From IMG/VR virus record IMGVR_UViG_3300032020_000050, positions 1-23,295 of that record: 23,295 nucleotides of DNA; one strand, 5' to 3'. Below are positions 1-5,770 of this stretch, piece after piece. The stretch comes from a virus. The translations under genes and the position numbers were made by a program. The notes below the pieces were generated by a model that was not told the DNA's origin, did no database searches, and saw nothing but the letters and a program-made list of their open reading frames with translations. The number at the start of each line of letters is the position of its first letter. Position 1 is the first letter of the stretch.

Positions 1-24
1 CCCGCACTTTGGGCACTTCATCAT
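1..24 (-). CDS. Zinc-ribbon protein, N-terminal fragment (partial)
   Basis: Only the first eight codons lie in the window, reading MMKCPKCG. The CPKC knuckle marks a likely zinc ribbon. The first ATG overlaps the stop of the upstream gene as ATGA and is preceded by GGTGAGG, a good ribosome binding site, so translational coupling is likely. The gene continues past the left edge and nothing more can be said about its function. Confidence 0.6.
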
Positions 25-263
25 CCCTCACCGTCCTTGAGAGAGTCGGAGACTTTGATTGCTTCTTCAATACGGGCAATTCTATCGCTGTTTTCCATTT
101 TCTTTTCCATAAGCACTTCAATGATTCGATTGATCGCCCAATTATCTTGTTTCAGGAGTTCGACAAGGTGTTTCCGGAAATCTGGTGTCATCCGGTTAAA
201 TAAGTCTGGTATCGGCGCGAATTTGCATTCTATTGGTTCCGCCTTTCCCGCTCTCGTTGTCAT
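21..263 (-). CDS. Small helical protein, unknown function
   Basis: An 80-residue protein starting MTTRAGKAEP. It is charged and predicted largely helical, with an amphipathic stretch around residues 35-70 (LVELLKQDNWAINRIIEVL) that could form a helical hairpin or dimerisation coil. The ATG at 263 is preferred over the longer open frame because it lies just after the upstream stop and has GGAAGTGA a few bases before it; the longer version would overlap the neighbour by about 35 nt. It has no cysteine knuckle, unlike most of its neighbours. I do not recognise the family. Confidence 0.7.
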   Translation of the reverse strand: MTTRAGKAEPIECKFAPIPDLFNRMTPDFRKHLVELLKQDNWAINRIIEVLMEKKMENSDRIARIEEAIKVSDSLKDGEG

Positions 264-267
264 TGTG

Positions 268-471
268 TCACTTCCATCTCTGTTTTGGAATCTTCTTTCC
301 AAGTTGTTCGGCGGGAGAGCCGACTGGAGCTGTAATCAAGCCGTTACTCCAGAAATCAAGTATCTCGACTCCGTCGATACTGAGTGCCCAGTTTGTTCCC
401 TTCGGATTATAACCGCCGAAATTGTCGAATCTTTCCCACTCTATCTTCCCCGGGCCTTGTCGGTTCATCAT
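268..471 (-). CDS. Small hypothetical protein
   Basis: A 67-residue protein beginning MMNRQGPGKIEWERFDNF. The start is set by a strong GGAGGGG site 5 nt upstream and by the ATGA overlap with the PQ-loop gene stop; the second ATG (468) is an equally good alternative. The pattern of alternating aromatic and hydrophobic residues (WERFDNFGGY, WALSIDGVEILDFW) suggests a small beta-rich fold. No known motif is seen. Its coupling to the PQ-loop membrane protein gene implies coordinated expression only. Confidence 0.65.
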   Translation of the reverse strand: MMNRQGPGKIEWERFDNFGGYNPKGTNWALSIDGVEILDFWSNGLITAPVGSPAEQLGKKIPKQRWK

Positions 472-755
472 CTTCCCCTCCACTTCACTGAAAAGTAAAT
501 CATCAAGCACGGCTGAACGAGACCTATAAGATTCGAAACGATAAACACGGGGTCTCTTCTCAACTGTGCGTATATCTCATAGAAAACAATCCCGATAGCT
601 ATTGAAAGGTAGAACAACGGGCTTATCTGGTTGGTCTTCTTGAGTTTGATAGTTTTGATTATCTGAGGTATGTAAGCTACATTGACTAACACGATCCCCA
701 ACCAGCCGAATATGCTCCCGTCCGTCAGTTCACCTTCTTCGAACAACTCTCCCAA
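468..755 (-). CDS. SemiSWEET/PQ-loop family three-TM membrane protein
   Basis: A 95-residue protein with three predicted membrane helices at about residues 13-33, 47-64 and 70-88. The first ends in AYIPQ (PQ at residues 30-31) followed by the basic segment IIKTIKLKKT and IS, and the third carries VSN (Asn 75) followed by LIGL. This is the layout of SemiSWEET/PQ-loop half-transporters, which dimerise to move small sugars or related solutes; the lipid-A biosynthesis N-domain family is a close alternative. Length fits the family. The start is weak: TTG at 755 (or 746), overlapping the ATP-grasp gene by about 30 nt, because no ATG precedes the first helix. Substrate cannot be told from sequence. 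Confidence 0.75.
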   Translation of the reverse strand: MGELFEEGELTDGSIFGWLGIVLVNVAYIPQIIKTIKLKKTNQISPLFYLSIAIGIVFYEIYAQLRRDPVFIVSNLIGLVQPCLMIYFSVKWRGR

Positions 756-1474
756 TGATAGGAGTCTTCGGCGAGGGCCATGTCAGTTACGAACCACTGT
801 TTGTTTTCAGTTCTGCATACATCAACGGACCACGCAAGGTTTGACCATTCGGTGACCTTCTGAGCGAGGATTCGTGCGGTCTCGAAGTCGTCCGGTTCTT
901 TCTGTAGTTCAGAAAGTCTTTCCCGCCAATCCTTGGGTTCCAAGGTGTTGTGATAGAATCTGATGGCTTCCTCTGGCCAATACGGGTGATGGCACAGTAT
1001 CTCCCCGTGCTGTGAGAAGAAACGAAACTCCCTAGCAATGGGCATCCCTAAGAACGCTTTGAACGGCGCTTCGAGTTTCAAGAACTCTCTGACTGCGAAT
1101 GCTTTGTACCGAAGGCCCATGATTCCGGCGCATTCGTTCGCTTCGGCAACTCCACAGATGTTTCCGACAACATGCTCCAAATCGATGACATAACACGTGT
1201 TATCCCATTCGTGCTTTCCGGCGCACTGGTCGGTACGAAGGAATGCCGGAGGACCACCGACCAATTTGACCGCATTCTTGACGCCTTGAATGACCCGCGC
1301 GATGTATTCCTTATCCGGTTTTCCGTCCATGGCCTCAAAGATTTTCACCTGGTCCACGTCTATGAATAATGTCTTTGGGGTCGGAACGTTTTCAGCTATC
1401 TTCGGATACCAATACAGCATCGAATTCAGTTTGTCGTGTTGCTTCACATTGGATAGGGTCTTCTCACTTGCCAT
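725..1474 (-). CDS. Putative ATP-grasp (R2K/DUF4343-like) enzyme
   Basis: A 249-residue protein, the largest enzyme-like product of the early operon. Recognisable segments are FLRTDQCAGKHEW at 79-90, IAREFRFF at 146-153, HHPYWPEE near 162, and the acidic C-terminal block WSVDVC (Asp 218) plus VTDMALAED (Asp 231). A beta-rich basic region followed by paired acidic metal-binding residues resembles ATP-grasp ligases of the viral R2K clade, which are thought to modify proteins or peptides using ATP. I assign this from remembered motif layout, so the family is probable and the substrate unknown. ATG at 1474 overlaps the previous stop as TGATG. Confidence 0.55.
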   Translation of the reverse strand: MASEKTLSNVKQHDKLNSMLYWYPKIAENVPTPKTLFIDVDQVKIFEAMDGKPDKEYIARVIQGVKNAVKLVGGPPAFLRTDQCAGKHEWDNTCYVIDLEHVVGNICGVAEANECAGIMGLRYKAFAVREFLKLEAPFKAFLGMPIAREFRFFSQHGEILCHHPYWPEEAIRFYHNTLEPKDWRERLSELQKEPDDFETARILAQKVTEWSNLAWSVDVCRTENKQWFVTDMALAEDSYHWESCSKKVN

Positions 1475-1737
1475 CAGTTCATCAACCTCTTCTGATTCTT
1501 AGGGACTTCTCTCTTCGCGTGTTCGAGTGCCGCACTGTGAAGGTCGAGTTTGGTGAGTCCCTTGGCGCACTCCTTCTCTATCTCCATCATCGTGCGGTTC
1601 TCCTTCCAGCTCTTCTGCTTTGCCATGTCGTTGTATCCTCTGGATATTTTGTGCATTAACTTGACCGTGTTCGCCAAGTCGTCTATCGTCTCCGCTTGAA
1701 GGTTGCGGATTTGCTTGTCCTTGAGTTCACTATTCAT
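1474..1737 (-). CDS. Coiled-coil protein, unknown function
   Basis: An 87-residue, highly charged protein beginning MNSELKDKQI. Heptad-like spacing of Leu, Ile and Met (ETIDDLANTVKLMHKI; TMMEIEKECAKGLTKLDL) predicts one or two long helices, possibly a coiled coil. The ATG at 1737 overlaps the zinc-ribbon gene stop as ATGA, which favours it over the longer frame starting further upstream. No enzymatic motif is visible; a structural or regulatory partner role is possible but not shown. Confidence 0.7.
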   Translation of the reverse strand: MNSELKDKQIRNLQAETIDDLANTVKLMHKISRGYNDMAKQKSWKENRTMMEIEKECAKGLTKLDLHSAALEHAKREVPKNQKRLMN

Positions 1738-1886
1738 TGGGACACCGCCACCTTGCGGAATCTCCTCGGAGGAATATCGCAACGGACACAGAGTCCTCTA
1801 TCCTGTGAGTGCTTCGCGTACAGTGGTTGCCCGCACTTCTGACACAGAAGTCTCTCCGACCATTTCCGATAACGATAGGCTCTCAC
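1734..1886 (-). CDS. Small zinc-ribbon protein
   Basis: A 50-residue protein read directly from the minus strand, beginning VRAYRYRKWSERLLCQKC. Two CxxC knuckles (CQKC and CVRC) about 20 residues apart form a classic zinc ribbon, flanked by Arg/Lys-rich ends (RYRK at the start, PRRFRKVAV at the end) that suggest nucleic-acid contact. The GTG start overlaps the upstream stop as GTGA and has GAGGAG 8 nt before it. It fills what otherwise looks like a gap between the nuclease-like gene and the coiled-coil gene. Confidence 0.75.
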   Translation of the reverse strand: MRAYRYRKWSERLLCQKCGQPLYAKHSQDRGLCVRCDIPPRRFRKVAVSQ

Positions 1887-2263
1887 AAAGGCAACTCCTC
1901 GTCCAGCCATCGTTCCATTACGCGGATAGAATCGAACACCTCGCCCCCGTGCCTGTCGAATCCCTTCTTACAATCTAGTACGTGAAGGATGACTCCTCGG
2001 ACCTGTTCCTCGTATTGCCTCTGTTTTCGAGCGATACTTTCCTTGGTCGCGTTCGTCTCGACTTCTAAGATACCTTGAAACTTCTTCCCGTGGTCGTCAT
2101 AGTCGAAGTAAAGATCGGGTTCGCATGGCGGGTTGCACTTCTTGAAAACCGAGGGGTCTTTGATTCTCCCCCCGCGAATGACTATCATCTTTGCGGCATG
2201 CATAGTGATGTTGGTGTGTTGCTGTTGTCCGTGTATCCGCTGATACCAACCGAGGTTGCTCAC
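1883..2263 (-). CDS. Putative PD-(D/E)XK-fold nuclease-like protein
   Basis: A 126-residue protein with a pattern of restriction-endonuclease-like folds: PDLYFDYDDHG at about residues 49-59, then a hydrophobic strand ending GILEVET (65-71), then a Lys-rich helix and strand GVILHVLDC. The PD...E-x-E arrangement resembles archaeal and viral nucleases in which the canonical ExK lysine is replaced or moved; a compensating Lys may be in KESIARK. Activity is therefore uncertain. The GTG start at 2263 overlaps the previous stop (GTGA) and has a GAGGGGG site upstream. A role in viral DNA processing or host DNA degradation would fit, but is inference. Confidence 0.5.
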   Translation of the reverse strand: MSNLGWYQRIHGQQQHTNITMHAAKMIVIRGGRIKDPSVFKKCNPPCEPDLYFDYDDHGKKFQGILEVETNATKESIARKQRQYEEQVRGVILHVLDCKKGFDRHGGEVFDSIRVMERWLDEELPL

Positions 2264-2373
2264 GGGAGCGCCCCCTCTTTGCGCAAGTAAGCCTGAATGC
2301 AGTTGATCCGGCGGCGGCAGTTGACTTTACAATGCGCGTGCTTGTCGGTCCCGAAACATCTCTCTCTGGTCAT
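2260..2373 (-). CDS. Cysteine-rich microprotein
   Basis: A 37-residue protein, MTRERCFGTD onwards, with Cys at positions 6, 15, 19 and 25 plus His 12 and 14, spaced to bind one zinc ion, and an Arg/Lys-rich centre (NCRRRINC). The ATG overlaps the previous stop as ATGA. Its size and charge suggest a minimal zinc finger, perhaps binding nucleic acid or a host protein. No family is recognised. Confidence 0.65.
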   Translation of the reverse strand: MTRERCFGTDKHAHCKVNCRRRINCIQAYLRKEGALP

Positions 2374-2642
2374 TTCGTCACCCGATACTGGTTCTCTTGC
2401 ACCTTGCGCTCGCGTTCCTTTGCCGCCCGGACCTTCTTCTCTAGCATCGCGCATTCCGATTGCTTCTCTATGAGTGCCCCCTCATACCATGCAGACTCTC
2501 TTTCGAGAACCCAGTCATACCATTGGTCTAGCGCCCGAGTGGGAGTGATGTGGTGTTCCTCCAGCGCCAGTTGCACATGAGCCTTGATGCTGACGGAACT
2601 CGATTTTGCGGTTCTCCCAGTCGACCTCGGTCTGCCTGCCAC
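2370..2642 (-). CDS. Possible ribbon-helix-helix protein with C-terminal coiled coil
   Basis: A 90-residue protein starting MAGRPRSTGR. Residues 15-45 read as a short beta strand (SSSVSIKAH), a helix (VQLALEEHH), a turn ITP, and a second helix (TRALDQWYDWVLERE), the order expected for a ribbon-helix-helix DNA-binding fold. A long charged helix (residues 50-85, QSECAMLEKKVRAAKERERKV) follows and probably forms a coiled coil. GTG at 2642 is chosen because it gives a typical basic N-terminus and lies close to the upstream stop; an in-frame TTG at 2675 is an alternative. If DNA-binding, it is a candidate for the repeated dyads in the control region; that link is speculation. Confidence 0.6.
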   Translation of the reverse strand: MAGRPRSTGRTAKSSSVSIKAHVQLALEEHHITPTRALDQWYDWVLERESAWYEGALIEKQSECAMLEKKVRAAKERERKVQENQYRVTK

Positions 2643-2664
2643 TGTATCCCATCCCTTCTGTTTT

Positions 2665-2802
2665 CTATGTTCCAAACTTCAGTTGACAATCCTTGTATGC
2701 GGTATTCCAGAATCGGCAGTCGGCCTCTATGCAAGGCGCGGGGTTGCTCAACGGGTCTCTGATTGCCCGAGCTATCTCAAGGAGAGGGCACACCTTTGCC
2801 AT
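2665..2802 (-). CDS. Cysteine-rich small protein
   Basis: A 45-residue protein, MAKVCPLLEIARAIRD onwards, with four cysteines at 5, 24, 29 and 39 (PAPCIEADCRFW, KDCQL), suggesting a compact zinc or disulfide-stabilised fold with conserved-looking Trp 32. The ATG shares its A with the stop of the upstream gene (TGATG) and has GGAG upstream, so the start is well supported. Not covered by long-ORF criteria. Function unknown. Confidence 0.7.
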   Translation of the reverse strand: MAKVCPLLEIARAIRDPLSNPAPCIEADCRFWNTAYKDCQLKFGT

Positions 2803-2918
2803 CAGTACCATCTCCAAGGCAACTCTGGTCTTACGAAGTCGTCGTACTCATCCACATCTGGCTCCAGCGGAGGATTGTTCGGCATCGGTGGTTCTACAAA
2901 CATTGCGTCCCATCCCAT
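2802..2918 (-). CDS. Proline-rich acidic microprotein
   Basis: A 38-residue protein, MGWDAMFVEPPMPNNPP onwards, ending in the aromatic tail PWRWY. It is acidic (DVDEYDDF) and proline-rich, so probably extended or disordered until bound to a partner. A very strong GGGAGGGG site sits 5 nt before the ATG, the best ribosome site in this part of the operon, which argues that the frame is truly translated. No homologous family is recognised. Confidence 0.6.
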   Translation of the reverse strand: MGWDAMFVEPPMPNNPPLEPDVDEYDDFVRPELPWRWY

Positions 2919-2939
2919 TTTTCCCCTCCCTTTTGTTCG

Positions 2940-3194
2940 CTAGGTATTCCCATCCATCTTGCTAGGCTTCTCTGATGATCTAGCTATCAAGAAGCGAAGC
3001 GGGTTTTGAGAGTCGGGACCGGTCGGGTGTGTTTCAACCCGAAGCCAGTTGGCCGTCCGAGTTCCAACACAACCGACTCGGCGTTGGGATTTCTCGTCGG
3101 CGCAGTACACCGGTTTTCCCGCTCCTGTCAAGTCCGTGAACGAAAGCTTCTTCGCCTTCGCAAACGGGTCGACTGTGATGCTTTCAGTTTCCAT
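2940..3194 (-). CDS. Small hypothetical protein with two cysteines
   Basis: An 84-residue protein beginning METESITVDP. It contains VYCADEKSQRRVGC (two cysteines ten residues apart) and a basic C-terminal half. The ATG at 3194 follows the upstream stop by one base (TAG-A-ATG) with GGAG nearby. The two cysteines could be half of a zinc site shared by a dimer. No motif is recognised. Confidence 0.65.
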   Translation of the reverse strand: METESITVDPFAKAKKLSFTDLTGAGKPVYCADEKSQRRVGCVGTRTANWLRVETHPTGPDSQNPLRFLIARSSEKPSKMDGNT

Positions 3195-3195
3195 T

Positions 3196-3333
3196 CTACT
3201 CCATCTCCTTGAACTCGGTCTTTCCCTTCTTGTAGTGGTCGGCGAGTTCTGGTTGGAAGATGCAGAACGCGCAGACGTCGTCGTGAACGATTATGCAGGA
3301 TTTGCACTTCCCGTAGTTGTACGCACCAGGCAT
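3196..3333 (-). CDS. Small CxxC zinc-knuckle protein
   Basis: A 45-residue protein starting MPGAYNYGKCKSCII, with two CxxC pairs (CKSC at 10-13, CAFC at 21-24) followed by a charged helix ending KGKTEFKEME. This is a minimal treble-clef or zinc-ribbon arrangement. GGAGTGAG sits just before the ATG and overlaps the stop of a 13-codon frame (3338-3379, MSDETGKLAQPQE) that may be a leader peptide or simply chance. Function unknown. Confidence 0.7.
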   Translation of the reverse strand: MPGAYNYGKCKSCIIVHDDVCAFCIFQPELADHYKKGKTEFKEME

Positions 3334-3379
3334 CTTCTCACTCCTGGGGTTGAGCCAACTTACCGGTTTCGTCGCTCAT

Positions 3380-4249
3380 TCAATCCCCCTTCTTCTGTAT
3401 CTCATCTTCACTAGGCGCGATCACATGCGCGATTCCGTCCTTGTCGATGCCGTAGAATGACGCGCCCAATTCCGCGATTTGCATGGTCGGTAGGAACGGA
3501 TTTTTCTTTTCCGAGGCCCAGACCGAGTCCCCGACCGAGGCCCAGACCGAGGCCCAGACCGAGTCCCAGACCGAGTCCCCGACCGAGGCCCAGACCGAGG
3601 CCCAGACCGAGGCCCTGACCGAGTCCCTGACCGAGGCCCAGACCGAGGGCCAGACCGAGGGCCAGACCGAGGCCCAGACCGAGTCCCCGACCGAGGCCCA
3701 GACCGAGGCCCAGACCGAGTCCCAGACCGAGTCCCTGACCGAGTCCCATTCCTCAATCGAGTGGAATTGCACACCCTTGAAGGGTATCACGCGATGCAGC
3801 GAGTCTGATTGCTCCAGACGCGCGACGTGCTCTGCGATTAGTCGCTCGACCTTCTTTCTATCCGATTCGGAAAGTACCTTCATCTTGACCCGACGCGCTC
3901 GGTCTACCAACTTGAAAAAACTGCGAGCATTCGGCAATCCGATGTCCGTCGCATTCAACTCTCTTTCGACCTTGAGTTTTCTAACCCGTGTCTTTTCATC
4001 GTCCGTTGCGATGGCATCGCTCGCGCGGTAAGAGACTTCCAACAATCGCCACGGCCAAGTCACATACTTGGTCGGGCCGTACTTGTGCTTGCACACGTGT
4101 AGACCTACGCCACATGGTCCGGTGCTAGGCGGATCGGGGTTCTCGACCTCAATGGTCTTCCCGACTGTGTACAGCGTCTTCCCGTCCTTGAACGCGGTTC
4201 CGTCGGGTCGGACCATTTTGTAGGCGCGGATTCGTTTTATCGGCGTCAT
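3380..4249 (-). CDS. DUF7666-like protein with tandem xSVx repeats
   Basis: A 289-residue protein in three parts. Residues 1-80 (YKMVRPDGTAF, LYTVGKTIEV, CGVGLHVCK) resemble the DUF7666-type domain seen in phage and bacterial proteins of unknown role. Residues 85-165 are a charged helical region. Residues about 165-245 are 19 consecutive tetrapeptides of the form xSVx (DSVW, ASVW, ASVG, PSVW, DSVR), encoded by a 12-bp DNA repeat. The last 45 residues return to ordinary sequence. A period-4 Ser-Val pattern suggests a regular solenoid or coil. The repeat count could vary between related viruses. ATG at 4249 has GGAGTGA upstream. The cellular role is unknown. Confidence 0.7.
   Translation of the reverse strand: MTPIKRIRAYKMVRPDGTAFKDGKTLYTVGKTIEVENPDPPSTGPCGVGLHVCKHKYGPTKYVTWPWRLLEVSYRASDAIATDDEKTRVRKLKVERELNATDIGLPNARSFFKLVDRARRVKMKVLSESDRKKVERLIAEHVARLEQSDSLHRVIPFKGVQFHSIEEWDSVRDSVWDSVWASVWASVGDSVWASVWPSVWPSVWASVRDSVRASVWASVWASVGDSVWDSVWASVWASVGDSVWASEKKNPFLPTMQIAELGASFYGIDKDGIAHVIAPSEDEIQKKGD
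3511..3748. repeat. 12-bp tandem repeat array inside coding sequence
   Basis: About 19 copies of a degenerate 12-bp unit, on the plus strand mostly GACCGAGGCCCA with variants GACCGAGTCCCA, GACCGAGTCCCC and GACCGAGGGCCA. Variation is almost confined to positions that switch Asp/Ala/Pro and Trp/Arg/Gly in the minus-strand protein, and longer blocks of variants recur, indicating duplication of multi-unit segments. Because the unit is a multiple of three, copy gain or loss keeps the reading frame. The array opens long frames in several other phases, which are artefacts. Confidence 0.9.
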
Positions 4250-4255
4250 TTTGAT

Positions 4256-4825
4256 TCACTCCTGTGGCTTCGCGGGCTTCCCAGGCTTGCCGTCGTGCTT
4301 CAAGAAATGATTGCACTTCGGACAAATCGCAAAGATGGACCCCGCCTTCTCTGGGTCGGTGGATCGGTGGACCTTCGCGATACCCCCGCACAACTCGAAC
4401 TTCTTAGGATCTTCTTTGGTGGGCACTAGGTTCATGCACGTAAGCGAGGTCGGCCACGCCTTCCCCCATCTATCAGTCCCGAACATATTGGTGCTCGGCT
4501 CGTCAACCTTAGATGGCTCGGTCTTCGGGGGTTCCGGAGTCGGCTTCGCAGGTTCTTCCTTTTTCATCTCAAGAGCGGTCTTGAACTCAGGTGTAGGCGT
4601 CGATGGCGTGGCAGGCGTCTGTGTCGGGTGCTTCCTCGCTTCCTGCTTCCTCTCGTACTCGGCGCTCTTCCACTCGTCTTTGGTAGATATGAACACCGTC
4701 GCAGTCGCGGACGTCCTCGCCTCGTTCCCTTCCACAAATCCCATTGTCTTGTAGATGGATTCGTAAAGAGGTGCCCACAACTGGGAAATCATCTTGAGTT
4801 CTGTGAGTTTCGGGTTTTCGGTCAT
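4256..4825 (-). CDS. Zinc-binding protein with proline-rich linker, unknown function
   Basis: A 189-residue protein in three zones: an N-terminal domain (1-65, MTENPKLTELKMIS, YKTMGFVEGNEARTSATATVF), a low-complexity Pro/Thr/Glu linker (about 66-112, with repeated TPTPE and EPPKTEPSK), and a C-terminal domain with CMNL, LCGG and CPKC that could bind one zinc. The linker implies two independently folded domains. ATG at 4825 overlaps the previous stop (ATGA). Such architecture would suit an adaptor or nucleic-acid-binding protein, but I do not recognise either domain. Confidence 0.7.
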   Translation of the reverse strand: MTENPKLTELKMISQLWAPLYESIYKTMGFVEGNEARTSATATVFISTKDEWKSAEYERKQEARKHPTQTPATPSTPTPEFKTALEMKKEEPAKPTPEPPKTEPSKVDEPSTNMFGTDRWGKAWPTSLTCMNLVPTKEDPKKFELCGGIAKVHRSTDPEKAGSIFAICPKCNHFLKHDGKPGKPAKPQE

Positions 4826-5019
4826 TCAACCACCTTGCCGTAAAATGGTCGCCATCTGTCGCGATTCGCACCACCAAATCCGGTGCAGTTGATGGGCGGA
4901 CCTTTGCCGCAGGGGATTCGATAGCAAATCGAAGTACAGTCAGGATTGTCGCACACCCATCCTTTCTGTGGGCGCTTCTCTTTCGGCTCGAAATTCTTAC
5001 ACTCTTCACAGTCTCTCAT
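4822..5019 (-). CDS. Cysteine-rich small protein
   Basis: A 65-residue protein starting MRDCEECKNFEPKEK, with seven cysteines (CEEC at 4-7, WVCDNPDC, ICYRIPC, INC) and a GW motif, enough for one or two zinc sites. The ATG overlaps the upstream stop as ATGA and has a perfect GGAGG about 9 nt before it, so the shorter start is preferred to the 124-residue frame. It resembles other cysteine-rich viral microproteins but no named family fits. Confidence 0.75.
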   Translation of the reverse strand: MRDCEECKNFEPKEKRPQKGWVCDNPDCTSICYRIPCGKGPPINCTGFGGANRDRWRPFYGKVVE

Positions 5020-5291
5020 TGTGTTGTTCCTCCTTTCTTCGATTCTAGTCTGTCCAAAATCATATTCGCGTAAGTGTGAAGAGAAGTGTTCACGTCGAGA
5101 CACAACCCGCACCAGACGGGGGCGTGGTCGATTACGTCTTTCACCCCAGCCGATAGGTCGCAATCGGGGCAGAATACTTGTCCGCAGTGAGCGCATCTGA
5201 AAAGAGTGTGCTCGAAGTCTTCCGTTACCTGCTTTCGTTCAAGTGCTAGTTCGACAAGGAATTCCGCGTACTCTTCGCTTTCCTCGGTCAT
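5016..5291 (-). CDS. Zinc-finger protein with three CxxC knuckles
   Basis: A 91-residue protein: an acidic helical N-terminus (MTEESEEYAEFLVELALE), then CAHC, CPDC and CGLC between about residues 33 and 65, and a C-terminal helix (LHTYANMILDRLESK). Three knuckles could make a rubredoxin-like or double zinc-ribbon fold. GGAGG precedes the ATG at 5291, which overlaps the neighbour's stop as ATGA. A regulatory or scaffold role is possible; no family is certain. Confidence 0.75.
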   Translation of the reverse strand: MTEESEEYAEFLVELALERKQVTEDFEHTLFRCAHCGQVFCPDCDLSAGVKDVIDHAPVWCGLCLDVNTSLHTYANMILDRLESKKGGTTQ

Positions 5292-5434
5292 TTCTTCTCG
5301 ACCTCCGATGGACGGGGGTTGAAATGTTTGAACTCAGGTGCGAAACAGTCATAATGAATGCAGATTGAAGCGTCAGGGTCATTTGGGTCATAGGGGGAAT
5401 ACGATTCGCACTTCTCGCACGACTTCTCACCCAT
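5288..5434 (-). CDS. Small cysteine-rich protein
   Basis: A 48-residue protein read from the sequence: MGEKSCEKCESYSPYD followed by a CIHYDC segment. Four cysteines (6, 9, 25, 30) plus His 27 give a likely zinc site. AGGAGG stands 8-9 nt before the ATG and the start overlaps the previous stop within GATGGGTGA. Both coding ends therefore mesh exactly with the neighbours, which supports reality despite the short length. Confidence 0.7.
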   Translation of the reverse strand: MGEKSCEKCESYSPYDPNDPDASICIHYDCFAPEFKHFNPRPSEVEKK

Positions 5435-5552
5435 CGCGGTCAGCCTCCTGCAACTTAGAACCGCACTTCGGACAAACTATCTCGGTTCTGATGACAGCTT
5501 CCATGTTAGTTCCGCAAACGAAACATCTCGCCTTCGCCTTCCCCTTCTTCAC
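5427..5552 (-). CDS. Zinc-ribbon microprotein
   Basis: A 41-residue protein starting VKKGKAKARCFVCG, with CFVC and CPKC pairs 17 residues apart, a textbook zinc ribbon, and a basic N-terminus (KKGKAKAR). The GTG start overlaps the upstream stop (GTGA) and has GGAGG 8 nt before it; longer in-frame versions would overlap the previous gene by 100 nt. Probably binds nucleic acid or a transcription/translation component, by analogy with other ribbons only. Confidence 0.7.
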   Translation of the reverse strand: MKKGKAKARCFVCGTNMEAVIRTEIVCPKCGSKLQEADRDG

Positions 5553-5728
5553 GGTCTCTCCCTCCGGCCACAAGAACACGACAACTCCCTCCCAGGAGTG
5601 TCGATGATCTTTCTCTTGCACTTCGGACACCGATGAGAAATAGATACACACGAGACGGGGCGAGAGATTGATGCACTGACGGGGGATGGTTTCCCCGTCT
5701 CGTGTTTGCGATTAGGATTCATTTTCAT
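5549..5728 (-). CDS. Zinc-ribbon protein behind an internal promoter
   Basis: From ATG 5728 this is a 59-residue protein, MKMNPNRKHETGKP onwards, ending in CPKC and CSC knuckles (RCPKCKRK, LSCSCGRR). The frame stays open upstream, with further ATGs at 5752 and 5758, but an archaeal TATA-like box at 5771-5778 predicts transcription start near 5748, making 5728 or 5722 the natural first codon. GGGCGGG lies 7 nt before 5728. If transcribed from the main operon promoter, a longer form starting at 5758 is possible. It is the first gene after the dyad at 5797-5822. Confidence 0.6.
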   Translation of the reverse strand: MKMNPNRKHETGKPSPVSASISRPVSCVSISHRCPKCKRKIIDTPGRELSCSCGRRERP

Positions 5729-5770
5729 GTCTTTCCCGCCCAGTTGCACCATTGACATATCAACACCGCG

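Noticed and set aside
3511-3748. CRISPR-like array
   Set aside because: Units are only 12 bp with no spacers and lie in a coding sequence with conserved frame.
3483-4031. 182-codon plus-strand frame with TEAQTES repeats
   Set aside because: It is the antisense reading of the 12-bp repeat array inside the xSVx gene; the repeat has no stop in several frames. No ribosome site or neighbouring plus-strand gene supports it.
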